Shown piece by piece: positions 40,501 through 44,644 of a stretch of 44,644 bases of DNA. This DNA comes from Candidatus Ozemibacter sibiricus. Lineage in GTDB: Bacteria > Muiribacteriota > Ozemobacteria > Ozemobacterales > Ozemobacteraceae. Every line of letters starts with the position of its first letter. Positions within the stretch are counted from its first letter, which is position 1. The stretch is taken from assembly GCA_003327425.1 (NCBI GenBank), contig QOQW01000034.1, forward strand, positions 1-44,644. Direction: 5' to 3'. The notes beneath the pieces were generated by a model that did no database searches, was not told the origin of the DNA, and saw nothing but the letters and a program-made list of their open reading frames with translations. The position numbers were made by a program, and so were the translations under genes.

Positions 40501-42326
40501 GCGGGATGGGCGGTGGCCAGCGTGGCGGCGGCCTGCTGGAGGAAGGCGGCGACCGGCGCGGGGCGGCAATCGGACGGCCAATGGGCGGCCAGGGTGCGGA
40601 ACAGCTCTTCGTCCATCCAGGACAGGAGAAGGTCGGCCAGGCCCTGGAACACGTCGGAGGCGCTCTCGCGGGTGAAGGCCTGGACGACGATCTCCTGCAC
40701 GGCCGGTCGGTCGAGGGTGGCGGCGGCCTGGATGCCGGCCAGGCGGCGGGCAGGTTGGACGGAAAACAGCAACTGGCGGATGGCCTCCAGGGCGGCCGAC
40801 TTGCGCAGGGGAGCCAGGGCTTTGACGAACAGGGGCTGGACTTCGAGCGGTGCGGTCGGCAGGCGCTCGATGAGCAGCGTTGGCAGGTCGTCGGGGGCGA
40901 GCGCGGTCAGCCCTTCGAGTGCGGCGCCCACCAGCACGGGGTCGGGGCTGGTCAGGCCTTCTCGGCACAGCTCGAGCGCGGCGGGGCCGGCTCGCGCCAC
41001 CAGCATCCGGAGGACGCCGGGACGGGCGGCGGGCGGGGCGCGGCGGAAGTCCCGCCACAGGCGGTCGCGAAGGGCGATCGCTGGATCGGGGACCGGCCGT
41101 TCGTGCGGGGAAGTCGGACCTTCGTCAGGGGGGCCGGCGACCGGCGGGTTCTCTGGCGCAGGCTCGGTGGCGGTGGCCTCGGCAAGCAACGCGGCGATGG
41201 TGGCCTGCAGGGTCGGGGCGGGTTCGCGGGCGGCGTGGGCCTGCAGCGCCGCCCGGGCCGGCTGATGCCCGGCCCGGCTGAGGTCGGCCAGTCGGGCCAC
41301 GCCGGCGCGTCGCGTCGCTTCGTCGGGCGAGCCGAGCAGGCGCGTGGCTTCCCCCAGCCAGCGGGCGGCCTGCCGGTCACGGTAGAGCGCGATCAGATCG
41401 GCGCGCCATTCCTCGGCTGTCCGTGTCGACAAGCCAGCCTTGATCAGGAACTCGACCACCCCCTGCAAGATGATTTTCAGCTCGCGCTGCTTGTCGCCGC
41501 GGGAGGTGGCCAGCAGGTCGATGAGCCGCTCGGGCAGTTCGGGCGCCGGGTTGATGATGAACAGACGGCCCGCTTTGCGGATCAGGGCGGGGTCCTCTTC
41601 CAGGCTGAGGAAGCGGAGCAGGATCTGGACGATCTGGGGGAAGGGGAAGAAATAGGCATGGAAAAGGGCGGCTTCGCGGTCGCCCGGATCTTCGGAAAAG
41701 AGGAGGGCTTCGAAATGCCGTTGCGCCTGCGGCGGGTCGATCCGGAAGAGGAGGCGGATGGCGACCGATTTGATGCCAGGAGAGGGGTGGCGCAGCAAGG
41801 GGGTGATCAGATTGCCCAGGTGCGCAGGGTCGAGTCGCTCGAGGGCTTCGACGGCCGCCAGGATGACGCGGGGGCTGGGGTGGCGGGTGAGGGCTTCGAG
41901 GGCCGGAACGTCCTCGCGGGAGCCATGCTGGCGGAAGAGACGAAGGACGAAGGGGAGGATCCGGTCGGGGAAGGACCCCAGCCCTCGCTCGCGCACCAAC
42001 GGCATGACCAGGGGCAGTTCGTCCGCGGGGGTGCGTCGCAGCAGCAGTCCGACCTGGAGCCAATCGGGATCAGGGGTGGCCAGCAGGGTGGTCAGGGCAG
42101 CGAGAGAGGTGCCCGGGGCGGGAGGGGGACTGGCCGTATCGCCGAACTGGATGAGGAGGTCGAGATGGAAGCGGGTGGCGGGATCGGTTTCGGTGGCTGT
42201 CCGCTGGCGCAGCGCGGCGGCCAGCTCGGGGGTCCAGGTCAGGGTTTCGAGCCGGGACAGGACGGAGAAGCGCACTCCTGCATCGGGAGAGCGGAGGTCC
42301 TCGAGAAGGGAGGCGAGCAGGTCCAC
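37596..42326 (-). CDS. Giant HEAT-repeat protein with C-terminal membrane anchor
   Basis: About 1,576 residues of helical HEAT-type repeats with Pro/Ala-rich linkers. The N-terminal part (about 1-400) and a later part (about 690-1070) are homologous: compare VILAAVEALERLDPAHL with IVLAAIEALEALNPEDL, and LIRKAGRLFIINPAPELP with LVAKAGRLFQINPDPEVP. A second module (about 420-600 and about 1170-1390) may also be repeated. A transmembrane helix at about 1456-1476 (ALIAAALSLGFFLF) precedes a proline linker and a small C-terminal beta domain (about 1500-1576). With no signal peptide, the HEAT part should be cytoplasmic and the tail outside. GTG at 42326 is chosen from the promoter and repeat start; the frame extends upstream but overlaps a divergent gene. 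Probably a scaffold; partner unknown. Confidence 0.82.
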   Translation of the reverse strand: MDLLASLLEDLRSPDAGVRFSVLSRLETLTWTPELAAALRQRTATETDPATRFHLDLLIQFGDTASPPPAPGTSLAALTTLLATPDPDWLQVGLLLRRTPADELPLVMPLVRERGLGSFPDRILPFVLRLFRQHGSREDVPALEALTRHPSPRVILAAVEALERLDPAHLGNLITPLLRHPSPGIKSVAIRLLFRIDPPQAQRHFEALLFSEDPGDREAALFHAYFFPFPQIVQILLRFLSLEEDPALIRKAGRLFIINPAPELPERLIDLLATSRGDKQRELKIILQGVVEFLIKAGLSTRTAEEWRADLIALYRDRQAARWLGEATRLLGSPDEATRRAGVARLADLSRAGHQPARAALQAHAAREPAPTLQATIAALLAEATATEPAPENPPVAGPPDEGPTSPHERPVPDPAIALRDRLWRDFRRAPPAARPGVLRMLVARAGPAALELCREGLTSPDPVLVGAALEGLTALAPDDLPTLLIERLPTAPLEVQPLFVKALAPLRKSAALEAIRQLLFSVQPARRLAGIQAAATLDRPAVQEIVVQAFTRESASDVFQGLADLLLSWMDEELFRTLAAHWPSDCRPAPVAAFLQQAAATLATAHPARFASPAAVLAQLDPLARPPPSPSAPRADYDLREVVKTRPIEPPTDASTEPLPPPSALAGPTSPPLPPTDGSGDLANWADADPVTRFQMLARLGTEPATPARLAEARHWLALETEPISRFHLELTCARWAAAASRPAPPATPLATLETALASPVQRALDLALALEQMPRRDRTLAMDLLREAGWNCLPTPLLPFVLAFVRRAGSPADGPTVEAFCHHDDPRIVLAAIEALEALNPEDLKPLLPFFLVHAHRAIRLRAIRLLDKWDRPEALAHLAATLAAEDPAERAAALDQALLLPFPAVKPLLLRFLGLESDPALVAKAGRLFQINPDPEVPVHLAELLATSGPERRRQLSGILSGVLTALAAAGLVPDSPAEQLERLTVTVKARRQARDLEHCRAALTASTPEARLAGVRLAAALAEEGLPGLLELIRAQAAGEEDPAVAAALRTLLAHLQSSPTVDGDVAERSAGPAQPFSPPPATAAPTLPTTGTPGPHPSPQPPTTVPGGPPASEPPNTAADRSGPLPPAASPLALPPEAPDPDGSPAARAQWINALTPLTFPAALPRLRLWLDTLPDAEREPIVEAYGRCATREQASDLRRLLKSHHPPLLAAVLRVFARLPPEGIASLLPRFLSHADPQVAEAAVRALLAVDKRQALLWVEQMLGSGHPHQRATGLNAAGWFAFPEIRALLLGVWERETHPDLLTRVLALLRPHLDRPLLADLVQLAGEAPLDPIRDEFLREAARTIVGPTADPEAAADLLATLQEAAAARRATAPPPYAFSRIQALRRPPSPPPAAAPSALPPAGQAGASPSGRPGPSPQPGPASSAFWGAALEAFLESLPRALAPHARALATGGALIAAALSLGFFLFREPEPPPPPAASPTPILGAPTPDPLARLPLEPGQVRDIEAEVETVDGDALWIRLANGGERVHLQFVGAPPRPFKSGDLLRGRMLIQTMAPGRIEALLLRLY

Positions 42327-42356
42327 GGTACCACCCGGTGGCCGGTTGCCAGAGGC

Positions 42357-42385
42357 AGCATACCGAGGGGCCGCGGTGGCGTCAA
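42357..42385 (-). promoter_or_regulatory. Promoter of the HEAT-repeat gene
   Basis: On the minus strand TTGACG (42380-42385), 17 bases, TATGCT (42357-42362). The predicted message starts about 20 bases before the GTG at 42326, which supports that start. Confidence 0.7.
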
Positions 42386-42507
42386 TGGGAGCGCGGTAAC
42401 CAGGGTCAAGCGAGTTCGAGGCGCCGCTCAGGAAAGGCCGGCCTTCTGTCGAAAGAGGAAAGCAGAACTGAACCGAAATCCTCGGGAGAGAGGATCGATT
42501 CCAAGTC

Positions 42508-43287
42508 ATGGATGCTTCGTGGAAGGGCCCCGGCCGCCGGCGAGGCCGGGTTCGTCTGTCTCCCTGGACTTCCAGCCTGATCCTGAGCATGGCGGTGCTG
42601 CGCTGGGCCACCCTGGCGCCAGCTGGCGACCTGCCGCCGCCCGGGCCGCGACGAGCGGTGCCGGCGACGGAGGCGCCATCTGTCTCGCCTCGAAGGGCAG
42701 GGGAAGCGCTTTTCCCGAATGCAGGAACCATGGGGCTGGAATACCTGCGATTGCCCCAGACGGTAGCCGAGGGTGGCGGAGCGACGATCGTGGCGATGAG
42801 CGGCCGCGTGGAGCATGCGCAGCACGAGGGGCTGGGTGTGAGCGATGCCCGCCTGTTCTTGGCGCGGCAGATCGGGGTGGTGCCGGGGGGCCAGGGGCGG
42901 GATGTCGTGCATGGCGAAGGCTTCGTGGCGGCGGCCATTTCGGCGCCGGACGGGGCCTTCGCGCTGGCGGCCCCGCCGGGGACCTACGAGCTGCTGGTGT
43001 GGCGGCGGGATTTCCGGCCGCGCGTGGTGCAGGTGGGCCTGCCTGGCCGGGTGCCGCTGGTGGTGCGGTTGCGCCCGGCACCGGAACAGGCCCATGTCGG
43101 ATGGACCTGGCGAACGGCGCCGTCGCCGGTGGAGGCCGCTCCGGCCCAGGTGGCCGGTTCCCGATCGGCGTCCGGGTCGACGGTCGCTCGACCTGGCCGG
43201 CGCCGCGCCACTCCTGCCGCGACCAGGTCCGGGCCCCACGTGGCCAAACGACCGCCGCAGGACGCGGGGGCCGGGAGCGGCCGATGA
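42508..43287 (+). CDS. Secreted protein with carboxypeptidase-regulatory-like domain
   Basis: A 259-residue exported protein: a basic N-terminus and hydrophobic signal (about 18-42), a linker, then a beta-sandwich domain (about 75-190) resembling carboxypeptidase-regulatory-like (CarboxypepD_reg) and plastocyanin-neighbour domains. Visible parts are a GRVEHAQHEGLGVSDARLFL strand pair, ISAPDGAFALAAPPGTYELL and the closing RVVQVGLPGRVPLVVRL. The C-terminal 65 residues are Arg/Pro/Ala-rich and look disordered. It is divergent from the HEAT-repeat gene across a 181-base gap. No clear ribosome site is seen before the ATG at 42508, so the start is uncertain. Ligand unknown. Confidence 0.7.
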   Translation: MDASWKGPGRRRGRVRLSPWTSSLILSMAVLRWATLAPAGDLPPPGPRRAVPATEAPSVSPRRAGEALFPNAGTMGLEYLRLPQTVAEGGGATIVAMSGRVEHAQHEGLGVSDARLFLARQIGVVPGGQGRDVVHGEGFVAAAISAPDGAFALAAPPGTYELLVWRRDFRPRVVQVGLPGRVPLVVRLRPAPEQAHVGWTWRTAPSPVEAAPAQVAGSRSASGSTVARPGRRRATPAATRSGPHVAKRPPQDAGAGSGR

Positions 43288-43311
43288 CTCGGCAGAGGTC
43301 GCCGGGAGGGA

Positions 43312-43341
43312 TTGTCGGAACCACTCCCTTTCCTGTACAAT
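43312..43341 (+). promoter_or_regulatory. Promoter of the zinc-ribbon gene
   Basis: TTGTCG (43312-43317), 18 bases, TACAAT (43336-43341), with a TG one base before the -10 box. A stem-loop with arms GGCAGC and GCTGCC (about 43347-43374) lies in the roughly 105-base leader. Confidence 0.65.
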
Positions 43342-43453
43342 GCCCCGGCAGCACCCCGGTGGGGAGGGGCTGCCTCAACGAAGGAGGGCCCTGTGCCGAT
43401 GGAGCGGGGGGCCATCTTTCAATCGCGCCAAGTGAGAGAGCAAGGAGAATGTC

Positions 43454-44017
43454 ATGGCGAGTTCGACCCTGATCAAGAGTCTCGAAGATCTGTCCCAGAC
43501 CTCGGGGGAATCGGTCGGTTTCCAGTTCCGCATGAAATGCGGATCCTGCCCCAAGGTCGTCTTCACTTCAGAATTCGTGCCCTTCTCCCAGGGCAGCGGA
43601 ACGGCGGGCCTCACGAAATTCTTCAAGAAGGAGCCGGCGGCCCCGCCTCCCACCCAGAATCCGGCCTGGAAAGCCGAACACGACCAGGTGGCCGAAGCCT
43701 TCGCCAATGCCATCGAAGATCGATTCACCTGGTGCCCCAAATGCGAGAAGTTCGTCTGCGAGAAATGCTGGAACGCGGTGCGCGACATGTGCCTGAGCTG
43801 CTGCGCCCGCTATGCCCAGTCGGCCTACGATGATCCCTACATGATGCGGCCGAAAGAGGCCCAGAAGTGCACCAAGTGCGGCGCCGATGTCTCGGGGGCC
43901 AAATTCTGTCCGAAGTGCGGTTCGAAGGTCATCCCCAAGGGAATCTGCCCGGGGTGCTCGCACAAAGTGCCCGAAGATGCCCTGTTCTGCCCCGAGTGCG
44001 GGCAGAAGCTCAAATAG
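43454..44017 (+). CDS. Multi-zinc-ribbon protein
   Basis: A 187-residue cytoplasmic protein with many C-x-x-C pairs: MKCGSC near residue 30, WCPKCEKFVCEKC and MCLSCC in the middle (about 95-120), then four closely spaced pairs (CTKCG, FCPKCG, ICPGCS, FCPECG) forming two C-terminal zinc ribbons of the DZANK type. Residues 50-80 form a Pro/Ala linker. AAGGAG is six bases before the ATG. The stop is TAG. Such proteins usually mediate protein or nucleic-acid contacts; no specific function can be given. It is not clearly in an operon with the next gene, which has its own promoter. Confidence 0.85.
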   Translation: MASSTLIKSLEDLSQTSGESVGFQFRMKCGSCPKVVFTSEFVPFSQGSGTAGLTKFFKKEPAAPPPTQNPAWKAEHDQVAEAFANAIEDRFTWCPKCEKFVCEKCWNAVRDMCLSCCARYAQSAYDDPYMMRPKEAQKCTKCGADVSGAKFCPKCGSKVIPKGICPGCSHKVPEDALFCPECGQKLK

Positions 44018-44097
44018 CCGGTCGTTCCCGCGCCTCTGTCGCCGGGCCCTGCGCGCTGCCGCCAGGGCCCGGTTCCATTCGGGCCTGACGTCGGGCG

Positions 44098-44106
44098 TGC
44101 TATAAT
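44098..44106 (+). promoter_or_regulatory. Extended -10 promoter of the SPFH-like gene
   Basis: TGC-TATAAT at 44098-44106 is a perfect extended -10 element without an obvious -35 box, about 50 bases before the start codon. Confidence 0.6.
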
Positions 44107-44158
44107 GGCCGCGGCCGGCCGGGTGGCATGGCCAATCTGGCACTCGAGGAGGATGATC

Positions 44159-44527
44159 GTGAAGCTCGTCCCATGTCCCAGATGCTTGACGTTCGCCAGG
44201 GGCCGGCGTGGTCAGGCGCTGGCCGTCGGTCTCGGCCTGGTCGCGCTGATCTCTCTGTTCATGGCGTGGCAGATCTGGCAGTGGTTCTTCTGCCGCATCG
44301 AGATCGAACCCGGCATGTTCGGGATCTTGACCGCCAAGATGGGCAAGGACCTGCCTCCGGGCGAGATCATCGCTCCTGACGAGAGTTACAAGGGCATCCA
44401 GTACCAGGTGCTGCCCGAGGGTCGTCACTTCTACGATCCGATTTTCTGGGATTGGGAGATCCTGCCCATGCTCGAGATCCCCAACAAGCATCTCGGCGTG
44501 AAAATCTGCTTCTATGGGACACTCTAG
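44159..44527 (+). CDS. Short membrane protein resembling the N-terminus of an SPFH/stomatin-like protein
   Basis: A 122-residue frame: a short cysteine-containing N-terminus, a transmembrane segment (about 18-42: LAVGLGLVALISLFMAWQIW), then a repeated beta pattern EPGMFGILTAKMGKDLPPGE ... YKGIQYQVLPEGRHF ... IPNKHLGVKICFYG. This resembles the opening of SPFH-domain proteins, where the unit normally recurs before the long SPFH core. The frame stops at TAG after only 122 codons, soon after a second unit begins, so the gene is probably truncated, frameshifted or misassembled. GTG at 44159 is preferred because GAGGAGG lies six bases upstream. The other two frames after the break do not restore an SPFH sequence. 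Confidence 0.6.
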   Translation: MKLVPCPRCLTFARGRRGQALAVGLGLVALISLFMAWQIWQWFFCRIEIEPGMFGILTAKMGKDLPPGEIIAPDESYKGIQYQVLPEGRHFYDPIFWDWEILPMLEIPNKHLGVKICFYGTL

Positions 44528-44557
44528 CAACCCTACAGATGAAAAAGGCTGCGGGTG

Positions 44558-44644
44558 ATGGACCGTGCCCGGCCAACGACCTGTCTTCGCCAACGCTTTG
44601 CCCTCGACCTCCTGGGGAAAGCCCACCTGGCCACGATGTTCGAG
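44558..44644 (+). CDS. Possible start of a gene running off the window
   Basis: An ATG at 44558 opens a frame with no stop through the last base (29 codons, containing RFALDLLGKAHLATMFE) and mostly G/C third positions, as in the real genes nearby. AAGG lies nine bases upstream. An overlapping frame from 44539 is also open but looks less coding-like. No family can be assigned. Confidence 0.3.
   Translation, partial: MDRARPTTCLRQRFALDLLGKAHLATMFE

Noticed and set aside
43385-43453. A GTG start with AGGAGG in the leader of the zinc-ribbon gene (possible leader peptide)
   Set aside because: The frame does not close before the zinc-ribbon gene but runs through it out of phase, which is unlikely for a leader peptide.
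40506-43472. A 988-codon open frame on the plus strand opposite the HEAT-repeat gene
   Set aside because: It is an antisense shadow of a very GC-rich gene; the product is Gly/Arg/Gln-rich low complexity, while the minus-strand product shows clear HEAT repeats and a membrane anchor.

Overview
The window is high-GC bacterial chromosome from a flagellated, piliated organism with an outer membrane. The outer membrane is implied by P-ring and L-ring flagellar genes and by a secretin. There are no rRNA, tRNA, CRISPR or insertion-sequence signatures. Sporulation-family wall genes (SpoIID, GerM) in an outer-membrane cell, many prepilin genes, and short pilins with a C-P-x-G-x-Y ... C-x-x-H-G pattern would fit a member of Candidatus Riflebacteria/Ozemobacteria. 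That placement is inference from gene content only, with modest confidence.

Layout. (1) 190-549 (+): a single-gene type IV pilin-like protein with its own promoter and hairpin terminator. (2) 13627 down to 698 (-): a tightly packed run, often with 4-base stop/start overlaps: DUF501, flgF, flgG, flgA, flgH, flgI, a TPR protein, a flgJ-type rod protein, rho, an M23 peptidase, a TPR protein, smpB, an N-acetylmuramoyl-L-alanine amidase and a GerM-domain protein. It joins flagellar rod and ring assembly to wall remodelling and two housekeeping RNA factors. (3) 13884-15062 (+): aroC, convergent with a small cupin gene across a hairpin-rich gap. (4) 20781 down to 15735 (-): pilM-pilN-pilO-pilP-pilP-pilQ, the type IV pilus alignment complex and secretin, with two tandem pilP-like genes and a clean terminator after pilQ. 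(5) 23149 down to 20916 (-): queH and a SpoIID-type wall hydrolase.

(6) 30758 down to 23274 (-): the most unusual block. Three prepilin-like genes (PilW-, PilV- and PilX-like) are followed by a Skp/OmpH-like periplasmic protein and a giant secreted protein whose frame is interrupted by one in-frame TAG. The order resembles minor-pilin operons that end in a large tip adhesin (PilY1), but the giant protein is not recognisably PilY1. (7) 34998 down to 30980 (-): miaB, an unknown secreted or membrane protein, and two more Skp/OmpH-like genes related to the one in block 6. Blocks 6 and 7 together may form a surface-display system: pseudopilins, dedicated chaperones and a giant cargo protein. That is inference.

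(8) 35418-35588 (-) is a tiny lipoprotein gene, divergent from fhs (formate-tetrahydrofolate ligase, 35777-37456, +). (9) 42326 down to 37596 (-) encodes a 1,576-residue HEAT-repeat protein with a C-terminal membrane anchor, apparently built by internal duplication; a secreted protein gene diverges from it. (10) The right edge has a zinc-ribbon protein gene, a short membrane protein gene that looks like the start of an SPFH-type protein, and an incomplete frame running off the end.

Starts were chosen by Shine-Dalgarno position. Several genes use GTG or TTG. Promoters are repeatedly of the extended -10 type (TG-N-TATAAT-like).
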